Source: Liolophura sinensis (taxonomy: Eukaryota > Mollusca > Polyplacophora > Chitonida > Chitonidae). From it: DNA of 64,000 nucleotides. This document shows positions 59,401 to 64,000 of the stretch, piece after piece. Within the stretch, counting starts at the first letter, position 1; every line of letters begins with the position of its first letter. The translations under genes were made by a program, and so were the position numbers. Below the pieces are notes generated by a model. The model was not told where the DNA came from and made no database searches. It worked only from the letters and a program-made list of their open reading frames with translations. Location: positions 13,113,191 to 13,177,190 of the forward strand of contig NC_088300.1 of assembly GCF_032854445.1 (NCBI RefSeq). Reading direction: 5' to 3'.

Positions 59401-61878
59401 AGTAAGTTTCAAATATTTTGAGACCTCAACTTCAGACTAAATTATATATGTTTATCTCTAAAATTATTAGTCGTGTTTTTTTTTTTTTTGTTAATGTTAG
59501 GGTTTTTTTCAGTTTTCTTTTTTAATTTAAAAATTCATTGTATACAGTCACTAGTTAACACACATATATGTATGTATTTAGCTCTTCTATGTGGTGGTTT
59601 CCTGATACTGAGGAACTCCATGACAACATGGGCCTGGATTCTTCATCTGTCCAAAGATAATCATAACGACTATGTGAAACAAAGATCCTTATATTCACTG
59701 AGAAGTCATCACAAAATCATGAGTTTATATTGTCTTGTTCAAGTTATATGCCAATATGTTTACAGCATAGAAAATTTACTGTATTCTGAAAACCTTTTGT
59801 TCTGTCTGTAGCTTAGGGAAGCCATGGCAGCAGTGGAGAGAACCAAGGCTGAGCACGCCCAGGAGATTCAGTCCATCAGAGGAGGGAGTGAGGCACCTGC
59901 TACAGTGGAACAGCTTACCAGCCTTCAGTTAGCCTAACTGATTGCAGAGGAAAAAATGTGGAGCCTGGAAAATAAACTGCGAGAAGAGCAAAATCGAACC
60001 AAATTTTCGGTCCTCAGTAAGTAAAGGAAGTTGCAGCCATCTACATGTATGGCTCAGAATACATCAATGTATATTGAATTTCTAACACTGACCGGCCTGG
60101 ATAGTAGAGCGTCTGCTTCGGGACCGGTAGATCCAGGATCAATCCTTAATCGAGTCACACCTAAGACTTTAAAAGAGGAAGTTGTAACTCCCTTGCTTGG
60201 CGTTCAGCATGAAGGGGATAGTGTAACGACTGGTTGACCCGTATCAGTATAATGGCTTCGGCGGGTCGTCTCAGTGAAGCAGCACTAGATAAAAGAGCGG
60301 TGGAAATCCGTCCTGCAACAAGGAGGCACATTACACGTACATGCACCCTAAGGATTCCTTCGTCGTCATATGACTGGAAAATTGTTGAGTACGACGTTAA
60401 ACCCCAAGCACTCACTCACTCTAACACTGAAATATATATCTCACAACCAGTTCCGAAATACTGGCTCGCATGAAACTTAAACTCATGACCTCTGAACTTT
60501 CAACATATCCAAGCCAGATTGGAATAGCTCACTTGTTAGAGACCACCTACAATGTACATGAAGGTGAATGGTTAACCAATGGTTAGGTGACGGATGATGC
60601 GTGTTTAGCTCCATTCTTAGTCACAGACCCTGTTAAAAGAAGACTGTTAGAATCCTGGGCATTTCCTGTTTTTCACCACATGTTATACTTCACCACATGT
60701 TATACTTCACCACATGTTATACTTCACCACTGTTGTATACATAAACATGTAAGTGGATTAGTTTGGAGTTTGGCGCACAACGTGCGGATAAATAAACTCT
60801 TTCTTTCTTTCAGATGCTGAGATGATTCACAAACATCAAATGTCACAAGCTGAGATTGAAATTCAGCAGTTGTCACGACGATTGACCAATGCCCGGTCAG
60901 AGTTGGACGAGCAGGCAGAGAAACTCAGTAACCAGGTACATGCCGGCATGTTGTTATGTAATCAAATAATACGTCTTTAAGTAGAATAAGCCTTCTTTTG
61001 AATGTTGCGGAGGGTATAAAAATGAAACTTGAAAATCTGTTTTGTCGGAAATGTAAGCTATCCATTTAGATGACATTTAGATGATTGGAAAGCCTTAAAA
61101 AAACTGAAAAATCTTGAAAACATCAAAACACGACAAAAACACATGTGAAAGGTGCATTTTCATTTTTACGTGTACAGTAAAGTGGGTGTCTCCTGTAAAG
61201 GTGATGTTCTTGGAACAGCTGTTTGGCCCCTTTCTAGTCAGGTTGCAGGCTCAAAACCAGGTCTTGCTGTTTTTGCTGCAGGCTTTTGTAATTGTGAGGC
61301 CCATGTTTAATGTTACAAAGCAACATCAAGTGTATTTAACATGGTGATGTATCTGTTTACTGTATGTTGGCTTGGATGTAATGGCAGGCACAATGTTCTG
61401 ACTTCTGGGCAATAACAGGACCCAGGAGGTTTGACAAGTAGTGGGGAAAGGCCTCTTCAGTCTCCGCCACTGGTAAACCTAACTGATGTCATGCATGTTA
61501 GTGAAGTATTCTTGAGTAAGGCATGAAACAAGAATCAGAGAGATAAATAAGAAGTAGCACTACGTCTTGTAGTCATGCTGTTTTCTCATTGCACACAGTC
61601 TTCAGTTCATGAGCACCAGTCCTAATCAGTTTCTGTTATCTTTTAGCTAAAGCCGGAAGGACATGGTGTTTTTGATTATGTTTCAGTATCAGAGGTCCAT
61701 CAGAACGGATAAACTCCTGCGGGATCTGACAATGGAGAACGCCCAGCTAATGGAAGCCCTGCAGGTCACAGAGAAGAGACAGAAAGACGCAGAGGAGAAA
61801 TACTACAAAATGGCTGAGAGATGCCAAGCCTGGCAAGATGTGACAACCCGCGTTGCCCGATCAGCCATAGTTAGGTGA
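26812..61878 (+). CDS. NINL: ninein / ninein-like protein (centrosomal EF-hand and coiled-coil protein), 25 coding exons, two lesions near the 3' end
   Basis: Ninein-family proteins sit at subdistal appendages of the mother centriole and at basal bodies. They anchor microtubules and bind gamma-tubulin complexes and dynein. The coding exons are listed as separate entries and total 3,991 nt; removing the one surplus base in exon 22 gives 1,330 codons including the stop (1,329 residues; human NINL is close to 1,380). Architecture: EF-hand 1 with loop at about residues 43-54 (DVSGSGFLGEAE); a canonical EF-hand loop at about 247-258 (DTDGDGRIAFAE); degenerate EF-like repeats at about 320-390; charged coiled coil from about 400 to 1300; and a conserved C-terminal block (ENAQLMEALQVTEKRQKDAE). 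Every exon junction is GT-AG and phases agree throughout. The Met codon at 26812 follows an in-frame TGA. A second Met at 26863 has better initiation context. Lesions: a 1-nt frameshift near 59,098-59,101 and TAA at 59,935. N-terminal wording is closer to NINL than NIN; invertebrates often have one ancestral gene. Confidence 0.93.
27811..27919 (+). CDS. NINL: ninein exon 2
   Basis: Acceptor TTCTTTACAG; begins VDFRAFKERIVQYL, the continuation of the EF-hand region seen in human NINL (VNFEEFKE). Phase 0 in, phase 1 out at CTA|GTAAAT. Confidence 0.92.
28613..28710 (+). CDS. NINL: ninein exon 3
   Basis: Acceptor CCCTTTCAG; NGRKQYKLALPRHRTTTL corresponds to the NGSKWYGRR region of NINL. Phase 1 in, phase 0 out, with strong donor ACA|GTAAGTAA. 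The next intron (28711-36743) is 8 kb and holds most of the odd repeats. Confidence 0.88.
30585..30633 (+). repeat. 49-bp cassette, copy 1 (mini-exon-like)
   Basis: Identical over 49 bases to 32483-32531. The cassette has an acceptor (TTGCAG), 31 exon-like bases and a near-perfect donor (AG|GTAAGTAT). Flanks of the two copies are unrelated. Confidence 0.85.
31541..31588 (+). repeat. 48-bp flanking direct repeat, left copy
   Basis: It matches 32003-32050 with several differences, sharing CATCTTAGTATCATG and ACCAACATATA. The pair encloses a composite SINE. It is longer than a usual target-site duplication. Confidence 0.75.
31612..32000 (+). mobile_element. composite of SINE family C (31612-~31885) and family-B-like 3' end
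   Basis: The family-C portion matches 7915-8017 and continues with GGTGTCAGTATGTGACTGGG and GACATGATACTTCAGTGG. The 3' part (CCCACCATAATGCTGGCTGCC, TTTTTGAGTAC, AATAAATG) is family-B-like. It is either a chimeric SINE or one insertion into another. Confidence 0.7.
32003..32050 (+). repeat. 48-bp flanking direct repeat, right copy
   Basis: Partner of 31541-31588. Confidence 0.75.
32483..32531 (+). repeat. 49-bp cassette, copy 2 (mini-exon-like)
   Basis: Identical to 30585-30633. Its 3' end abuts or overlaps by one base the left 28-bp repeat that borders the recombinase relic. Confidence 0.85.
32531..32558 (+). repeat. 28-bp direct repeat, left copy, bordering the recombinase relic
   Basis: TTCTCAC-GAAGCCTACCCTGATAACAG matches 33601-33628 with a single C/G difference. 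The copies are 1,070 bp apart, start to start. Confidence 0.9.
32611..33163 (+). pseudogene. Crypton-like tyrosine recombinase, C-terminal fragment, inactivated
   Basis: Two frames together give the C-terminal half of a tyrosine recombinase of the Crypton / KIAA1958-ZMYM type. About 32619-32795 reads WYGNQPMG, ISRDAKLSRRYTNH and CVWV. About 32796-33163 reads GFSVMDIKSLTGHRNESSVR then SYV, and ends with the family's low-complexity FNNATINNSRVHINF-type tail. A one-base frameshift lies near 32,795. The catalytic H-x-x-R reads HCVW, consistent with a CGG-to-TGG CpG change, and the N-terminal half is missing. Signature motifs (TGHR...SY) are intact. It was once a DNA-transposon or domesticated recombinase gene and cannot be active now. 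Confidence 0.8.
33601..33628 (+). repeat. 28-bp direct repeat, right copy
   Basis: Partner of 32531-32558. With it, it brackets the recombinase relic and about 440 bp of 3' sequence without a recognisable gene. Confidence 0.9.
33629..34130 (+). other. intronic sequence, nothing recognised
   Basis: Only a small 9-base inverted repeat (GTGGAAGAG...CTCTTCCAC, about 34,013-34,056) was noticed. Confidence 0.5.
34131..36743 (+). repeat. tandem array of the ninein exon-4 acceptor plus exon start (108-bp units)
   Basis: Including the real exon 4 at its end there are about 26 copies of (C/T)T(G/A)AYYTAC(A/G)G|GTTAGAAGTGA. Most units are 108 bp; a 64-bp variant carrying ATGGCTTGATCTG occurs near 35.8 kb and 36.6-36.7 kb. 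Read from each acceptor in exon phase, a unit gives VRSEHNDGDDDRYGLTDC, plainly related to the true exon 4 (VRSEHSEDNEDRHGLTDC), then a TGA after about 25 codons. About 19 copies keep the AG acceptor and seven have GG instead. No good donor lies inside the units. The minus strand is stop-free because 108 is divisible by three. Confidence 0.95.
36744..36837 (+). CDS. NINL: ninein exon 4
   Basis: Acceptor TGATTTACAG; 31 codons plus one base, VRSEHSEDNEDRHGLTDC onward to LKDQETFEAD, with strong donor ATG|GTAAGTAC. Phase 0 in, phase 1 out. It is the terminal, intact member of the 108-bp array. Confidence 0.85.
37470..37585 (+). repeat. dispersed repeat, copy 2 (partner near 22040-22170)
   Basis: Same orientation as copy 1; it contains a short internal duplication of GAGG(A/G)CTCTTTAGTT. 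Confidence 0.65.
37707..37867 (+). CDS. NINL: ninein exon 5
   Basis: Acceptor TGTCCACAG; contains LREIWRHLNLHIDQDLTMAD, the EF-hand-like helix pair preceding the canonical EF-hand. Phase 1 in, phase 0 out. The donor GAG|GTCTGA is weak, but the join to exon 6 restores the conserved EELEDLF wording. Confidence 0.9.
38646..38926 (+). CDS. NINL: ninein exon 6: canonical EF-hand
   Basis: ELEDLFSRLDTDGDGRIAFA gives a full calcium-binding loop (D-x-D-x-D-G-x-I-x-x-x-E), the best preserved in the protein. A Ser/Pro-rich linker and IFSALDTEKTG (the start of a further EF-like repeat) follow. Phase 0 in, phase 2 out at AGG|GTGAGT. Confidence 0.93.
39428..39500 (+). CDS. NINL: ninein exon 7
   Basis: Acceptor AACTTGCAG; QCFANELLEYWESLGVSHGE corresponds to the VLAMWTQEGIQNGREIL region of human NINL. 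Phase 2 in, phase 0 out. Confidence 0.92.
39772..39920 (+). CDS. NINL: ninein exon 8
   Basis: DLGFDPHSTSKISLGELSFL matches the SLDFSVDEKVNLLELTWAL region of NINL (degenerate EF-hand). Phase 0 in, phase 2 out. Confidence 0.92.
41014..41154 (+). CDS. NINL: ninein exon 9: start of coiled coil
   Basis: LTAERKKLKKDLVDANNRND onward aligns with the first coiled coil of NINL. Phase 2 in, phase 2 out at donor TT|GTGAGTAC. Confidence 0.92.
41255..41790 (+). repeat. intronic dispersed element, plus copy of an inverted pair
   Basis: The reverse complement of about 54785-55245 aligns here over most of its length. Shared blocks are TATATTATCCTGAT, GGTGATGCATGTTCAGTTAT, GAAAGGAACTAAC and GATCATG(A/G)TTTTATTG. 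A TG/TA microsatellite (41421-41464) interrupts it, and its 3' part is itself partly duplicated. Confidence 0.8.
41421..41464. repeat. (TG)n(TA)n microsatellite
   Basis: About 6 TG followed by about 16 TA dinucleotides, inside the dispersed element. Confidence 0.95.
42051..42134 (+). other. possible cassette exon with IS3-transposase-like reading
   Basis: A strong acceptor (TTTTGTTTCCTGCAG) and donor (CT|GTGAGC) bound 84 nt that enter and leave in phase 2, matching the flanking ninein exons. The reading includes WRIDYHYVRRHSHL, which resembles the conserved W-R-x-D-Y-N-x-x-R-P-H-S-S-L C-terminus of bacterial IS3-type transposases. Vertebrate ninein lacks any counterpart at this point, and exons 9 and 10 join well without it. 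Confidence 0.35.
43053..43227 (+). CDS. NINL: ninein exon 10
   Basis: HIEQKYQAEVKALQSIIDEE aligns with [20 protein letters not shown] of NINL. Coiled coil. Phase 2 in, phase 0 out (AGG|GTGGGT). Confidence 0.92.
43914..44009 (+). CDS. NINL: ninein exon 11
   Basis: EIEKLERDIGELMEQLDESE, coiled coil; 32 codons, phase 0/0, strong donor TCT|GTAAGTGG. Confidence 0.9.
44636..44902 (+). mobile_element. SINE family B, full length, sense in ninein intron
   Basis: The tRNA-like head (TGGTTCAGTTGGGTAGCATG as A-box region, GAGTTCAAGT as B-box) is followed by the full family-B body, tail and AAAT repeats. TCATTCTAT flanks it at 44623-44631 and 44903-44911. Confidence 0.92.
44952..45029 (+). CDS. NINL: ninein exon 12
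   Basis: LSEGQSPDDVPGFSPATLQQ onward; 26 codons, phase 0/0. It is less conserved, and identity rests on phase and position. Confidence 0.85.
45379..45523 (+). CDS. NINL: ninein exon 13
   Basis: LKDKCDELMTEVERLRQELK parallels the CRDLQDRNDELQAELEGL region of NINL, then a Ser/Arg-rich linker. Phase 0 in, phase 1 out. Confidence 0.88.
45956..46024 (+). CDS. NINL: ninein exon 14
   Basis: An acidic linker exon (EYLTNEEAMDEDDDSSFL); 69 nt, phase 1/1, so it could be skipped without changing frame. Confidence 0.8.
46438..46560 (+). repeat. dispersed repeat, copy 1 (partner 53128-53245)
   Basis: Direct copies share CCCAA-GCCATG, CTTAGCAGAATGA-like and GTTTAGTCAAC-like blocks. Copy 1 has more CG dinucleotides where copy 2 has TG or CA, so copy 2 looks more decayed. 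Confidence 0.7.
46841..47010 (+). CDS. NINL: ninein exon 15
   Basis: LVKELEQLKNNFELERRDIE resembles the [20 protein letters not shown] stretch of NINL. Coiled coil. Phase 1 in, phase 0 out. Confidence 0.92.
48936..49262 (+). pseudogene. BED-like zinc-finger protein fragment, inactivated
   Basis: The frame reads KNKFSWSWLERSVIVR, VEKLADFIAKCDVPGGKK, CSYCNDVISYG, then a TGA at about 49173, and continues in the same frame as CAALTEHV...KREH...LLPGF. The C-x2-C...H...H pattern with KFSW and DVPG wording resembles a family of BED-like zinc-finger genes common in marine animals, often transposon-derived. The TGA probably replaced CGA. It lies in ninein intron 15. Confidence 0.6.
49283..49311. repeat. 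(CAA)n microsatellite
   Basis: About nine CAA triplets just after the zinc-finger relic. Confidence 0.95.
49559..49588. repeat. (CA)n microsatellite
   Basis: CA dinucleotides interrupted by TAGA. Confidence 0.9.
49709..49881 (+). CDS. NINL: ninein exon 16
   Basis: EKMKEELTSAHQEKLAELER and following charged heptads. Phase 0 in, phase 2 out (GGG|GTAAGA). Confidence 0.9.
50220..50860. repeat. intronic minisatellite, ~23-37-bp variable units
   Basis: The first part has a 23-bp unit (CAGGGTTGTCAGCACAAGGTGTG). Later units are longer and mix GGTAGTC(A/T)GCA, AGCACCAGGTGAACAGGG and TCAAGACCAAATGAA. It does not resemble the neighbouring exon edges. Confidence 0.9.
52036..52093 (+). CDS. NINL: ninein exon 17
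   Basis: A short exon (MQADREMKETQVAVMASDK). Phase 2 in, phase 0 out; acceptor GTCCTTCAG. Confidence 0.85.
52778..52907 (+). CDS. NINL: ninein exon 18
   Basis: SVSQFAEDLGREKAVLLDRF and EEAHSQEKAAL, coiled coil. Phase 0 in, phase 1 out (CTCT|GTGAGT). Confidence 0.88.
52965..53040 (+). mobile_element. SINE family B 3' fragment
   Basis: CCCACCATAATGCTGGCTGC through GAAATATTCTT, then a decayed tail ending AATCAAATGAATA. Confidence 0.8.
53128..53245 (+). repeat. dispersed repeat, copy 2 (partner 46438-46560)
   Basis: See the partner entry; same orientation, more decayed at CpG positions. Confidence 0.7.
54056..54312 (-). mobile_element. SINE family B, full length, antisense in ninein intron
   Basis: The complete element is reversed. 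The head (GGCCTCCGTGGCTCAGTTGG on the minus strand) lies at the right end and the tail at the left. GCCAC(C/T)GTTTTA flanks it at 54044-54055 and 54313-54324. It forms an inverted pair with 44636-44902. Confidence 0.93.
54785..55245 (-). repeat. intronic dispersed element, minus copy of an inverted pair
   Basis: Reverse complement of 41255-41790 over several hundred bases, in a different intron of the same gene. Confidence 0.8.
55703..56115 (+). CDS. NINL: ninein exon 19, with seven 8-residue repeats
   Basis: 138 residues of coiled coil (EVEAERKELVQKYEKQIAGL onward). At 55915-56082 are seven tandem 24-nt units encoding QLTPEIRK or variants. Units are almost identical at DNA level, implying recent expansion. 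Each has Pro after Thr, a typical helix start, and an 8-residue period does not fit a heptad coil. The stretch probably forms a hinge of short helices. Phase 1 in, phase 0 out (GAG|GTAGCT, a weak donor). Confidence 0.9.
57165..57329 (+). CDS. NINL: ninein exon 20
   Basis: ENFVSQILKMQTEFDEQRHL onward to INETLRQSNTQ, with donor CAG|GTCAGTAA. 55 codons, phase 0/0. Its last ~29 bases plus donor are the source of the array that follows. Confidence 0.9.
57330..57892 (+). repeat. tandem array of the ninein exon-20 end plus donor (~45-bp units)
   Basis: About 13 units, each reading like GT(C/T)AGTAACACAGTCC then GAAACCCTCAGACAGTCCAA and ending CAG. The period is 45-46 bp, with shorter 33-bp-class variants. 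Nearly every junction re-creates CAG|GTNAGTAAC, so intron 20 opens with a ladder of plausible donors. A 45-nt unit would add VSNTVHETLRQSNTQ in frame with exon 20, but the first unit has a TAG. Confidence 0.93.
58225..58548 (+). CDS. NINL: ninein exon 21
   Basis: 108 codons of uninterrupted charged coiled coil (LARFKDNLENEKTKLRREQT onward). Phase 0/0, acceptor TTGATACAG, donor AAG|GTGAGG. Confidence 0.92.
59020..59140 (+). CDS. NINL: ninein exon 22, carrying a 1-nt frameshift
   Basis: It starts HGYQKLLEDKQSLESQLRSC onward to LSRG in frame, then hits TAG at 59107-59109. Shifting by one base after about 59,098-59,101 (GGCC) gives RHSHQQLDATQTQ up to the donor CAG|GTATGT. It also makes the exon 120 nt, which fits the phase-0 start of exon 23. 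So one surplus base is present relative to the ancestral frame, either a real mutation or an assembly error. Confidence 0.8.
59812..60016 (+). CDS. NINL: ninein exon 23, carrying an in-frame TAA
   Basis: LREAMAAVERTKAEHAQEIQ onward to LTSLQLA, then TAA (59935-59937), then in the same frame LIAEEKMWSLENKLREEQNR. The pattern is that of CAA changed to TAA by one base. Phase 0 in, phase 1 out (CTCA|GTAAGTAA). Confidence 0.85.
60091..60419 (+). mobile_element. SINE family A, near full length, with target-site duplication
   Basis: A tRNA-like head (GGCCTGGATAGTAGAGCGTC as A-box region, GATCCAGGATCAATCC as degenerate B-box) precedes the family-A body and the CACT tail. TCTAACACTGA flanks it at 60081-60091 and 60420-60430. 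It lies in ninein intron 23, sense. Confidence 0.92.
60672..60735. repeat. 17-bp tandem repeat
   Basis: TTCACCACATGTTATAC repeated about 3.5 times. Confidence 0.9.
60814..60935 (+). CDS. NINL: ninein exon 24
   Basis: AEMIHKHQMSQAEIEIQQLS, coiled coil close to the C-terminus. Phase 1 in, phase 0 out; acceptor TTTCTTTCAG. Confidence 0.9.
61687..61878 (+). CDS. NINL: ninein exon 25 (last): conserved C-terminal block and stop
   Basis: TDKLLRDLTMENAQLMEALQ then VTEKRQKDAEEK matches the end of human NIN and NINL (LYVENAQLLKALEVTEQRQK), the most conserved part outside the EF-hands. It ends with TGA at 61876-61878. No new lesion is visible, so the lesions upstream would remove a conserved domain. 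Confidence 0.93.
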   Translation, partial: YQRSIRTDKLLRDLTMENAQLMEALQVTEKRQKDAEEKYYKMAERCQAWQDVTTRVARSAIVR

Positions 61879-63960
61879 CATAGCATGCTCTGAAGTCAGT
61901 GTTAGATTTTCCTCTCGTGTAAGATAATGAATACGAGTGATTATCAGCATGTATTGATTATGTGTACCTGTATATCTCAAGTCAGTTTAGTTGAAGATAA
62001 TGTTAATCTCTGTACAAGGTGCAGCAATCTGTCCAAATGTTAAGCTGTGGCATGTGCATTGACGGTGATATTGGAAAAAGTGTTACATTTAATTTGAAAT
62101 TGAATATTGCATCAGCATTATGTGCCTTATATATGTGTTTGTAGTGAGAGATTGATCATAGGATATGACATCTTCCATGGAACATATACATGCAGAACAA
62201 GACATCTTCCATGGAACATATACATGCAGAGCAAGACATCTTCCATGGAACATATACATGCAGAACAAGACGTCTTCCATGGAACATATACATGCAGAAC
62301 AAGACATCTTCCATGGAACATATACATGCAGAACAAAACATCTTCCATGGAACATATACATGCAGAACAAGACATCTTCCATGGAACATATACATGCAGA
62401 ACAAGACGTCTTCCATGGAACATATACATGCAGAACAAGACATCTTCCATGGAACATATACATGTAGAACAAGACATCTTCCATGGAACACACAGAACAA
62501 GACCTCTTCCATGGAATACATAGTACAAGACATCTTCCATTGGACACTTACACTAGAACGAGACATCTTCCATCGGGCACATAGAACAAGGCCTTTCCCA
62601 TGGGACACACAGAGCAGTACAGCCATGGGGTGATAAGTGTTTATCAGTGCATTATATCATTATATACTTGTCCTCATTCTGTGATATTAGGGCGTTAGGG
62701 GATTATGCATGTAGTTACATCATTATAAATACTGGAATGTTTGTCTATATTTATAGAGACCTGTGTCTAGTACATTATGGTCAATGTTCAATGATCATTA
62801 CAATGCTCCAAAATGAGAAAAAAAAAGTATATTTTACGACTCAAAGTTAAAAAATAAATTTATCTTACATGTGTATGTTACTATCATAATTTGAAATGTG
62901 CAATATATTTATTTTTTTAATGTAAGAAGATTCCCCAGTGCATTCCTATCTCGGTTGTATTTTTTTTTTTCGAAATTTTTTGATGTAATGTTTATTTATT
63001 ATATGTACAGTTACATTGTTATTTTTTAAGTGCAGTTATACATGATAACCAGATAGTGACTGATATTTGAAGTATTCCACTGTATGTTGTCAGAAAGACA
63101 CTGTCATGTTTTGCAAATTCATATCCAGCCTAAATTTCATCTGAAATTGTTTTACGTAAACTATGTACAATGTTTGCAAAACTTCATACAAACATACATT
63201 TTGTGTAACGTTTGTCATAAATGCTGTCACATACATACATATGCAGACGTTTTTACGACAAAAGAAAAACGAAGTTGAATGTTTGTGACTGTAACTCCAG
63301 TGTCCTTCCTTTCTATGATACTTTTTTGCAGCTTCATTGTTTGGTGACTGTTCTTTTATCTGTCTCAGAAGTGGCGTGTTAAGTTTTATGATAGTCGCCT
63401 TACATTATTTTACTGTCGCAGTGTACCATGACCAATTTAGTGCTTATTTGTTCATTTTGGCCTCTCAGGAATAGACCATGATATTTGTCTGCAATCTTAA
63501 AGATTCGCTAGTTTTTATCTTATCATTTGCTGTAAGTCCAAGGTTATTGTCATATCTGACCCTATTAAGCCGTATGTCCGCATAAATGATAGGAGTACAG
63601 TGTAAATTAGCAAAACCATCATCTACGTGGTGATAATGAACTATCTCCACAATATACCCATTATATTGTTTTTACATTTCACATTTCACCGAATTATCTG
63701 TTTAGTTTATTGATAATATTTTTTCACCGTTTCATATTATTTTAAATATCTTTAAATGCAACAATGTGTTGAAACTGTTTCTTACAGCTGTGTGCCATTT
63801 TCCATCTTATAAGCTTACATTTACTGATAATCATTTTTTCACTGACAGTTTTCTTTATATGTATGATTATATAGTATTTACCTTGCGGATGAGTTTGTTT
63901 CTGGTGGTTTTAATACGTCCTTAAGTTTTATTTTGTTGCTTTATATTTATATGGAATAAA
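61879..63960 (+). other. probable ninein 3' UTR
   Basis: No coding sequence was recognised. AATAAA occurs at 62853-62858 and 63955-63960, giving short or long 3' UTR options. The long form would include the 34-bp array at 62167-62600. Extent is inferred, not seen. Confidence 0.4.
62167..62600. repeat. 34-bp minisatellite with a palindromic core
   Basis: About nine close copies (GACATCTTCCATGGAACATA then TACATGCAGAACAA) and about four degenerate ones. Each carries the perfect palindrome TTCCATGGAA. The unit has no stop in any frame on either strand, which explains the many overlapping open frames here. Confidence 0.95.
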
Positions 63961-64000
63961 CAGTTTAAGAATTTATTTCTCCTTTGAATTCGTTATCTTT

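Noticed and set aside
62089-62633. Six overlapping open frames on both strands
   Set aside because: The 34-bp unit lacks stops in every frame, so open frames appear automatically; not genes.

Overview
The window is animal nuclear DNA. Genes are split by consensus GT-AG introns, most of the sequence is AT-rich non-coding DNA, and it carries many tRNA-derived SINEs and minisatellites. The SINE types (one tail ending in repeated CACT, another in repeated AAAT), together with the two recognisable genes, suggest a lophotrochozoan, most likely a mollusc or a brachiopod. The species cannot be fixed from the sequence alone.

Layout. Positions 1-16.5 kb hold no gene I can support, only SINEs, a 1.2 kb minisatellite and an inverted duplication. 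16,552-17,841 (minus) is an intronless galactose-3-O-sulfotransferase (GAL3ST family), a Golgi enzyme. 18-25 kb is intergenic. From about 25.75 kb (TATA box and RFX-type X-box) to about 64 kb runs one large plus-strand gene of the ninein / ninein-like family (NIN/NINL), a centrosome and cilium-base protein. I reconstructed 25 coding exons whose splice phases all agree. They encode N-terminal EF-hands, a long coiled coil and the conserved ninein C-terminal block, about 1,329 residues if the frame is intact. As written, the frame is broken twice near the 3' end: a 1-nt frameshift in exon 22 and an in-frame TAA in exon 23.

The most unusual feature is inside the ninein gene. Two intronic minisatellites are built from the gene's own exon edges. 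About 25 copies of the exon-4 acceptor plus exon start fill the end of intron 3. About 13 copies of the exon-20 end plus donor fill the start of intron 20. A third array (seven 8-residue units) lies inside exon 19. Other intronic oddities are: an identical 49-bp mini-exon-like cassette present twice in intron 3; a dead tyrosine-recombinase (Crypton-like) relic between 28-bp direct repeats; an 84-nt phase-compatible cryptic exon whose translation resembles the C-terminus of bacterial IS3-type transposases; a BED-like zinc-finger relic; and inverted repeat pairs that could fold in the pre-mRNA.

The two genes have no evident functional link. One modifies glycans in the Golgi and the other organises microtubules at the centrosome or basal body.
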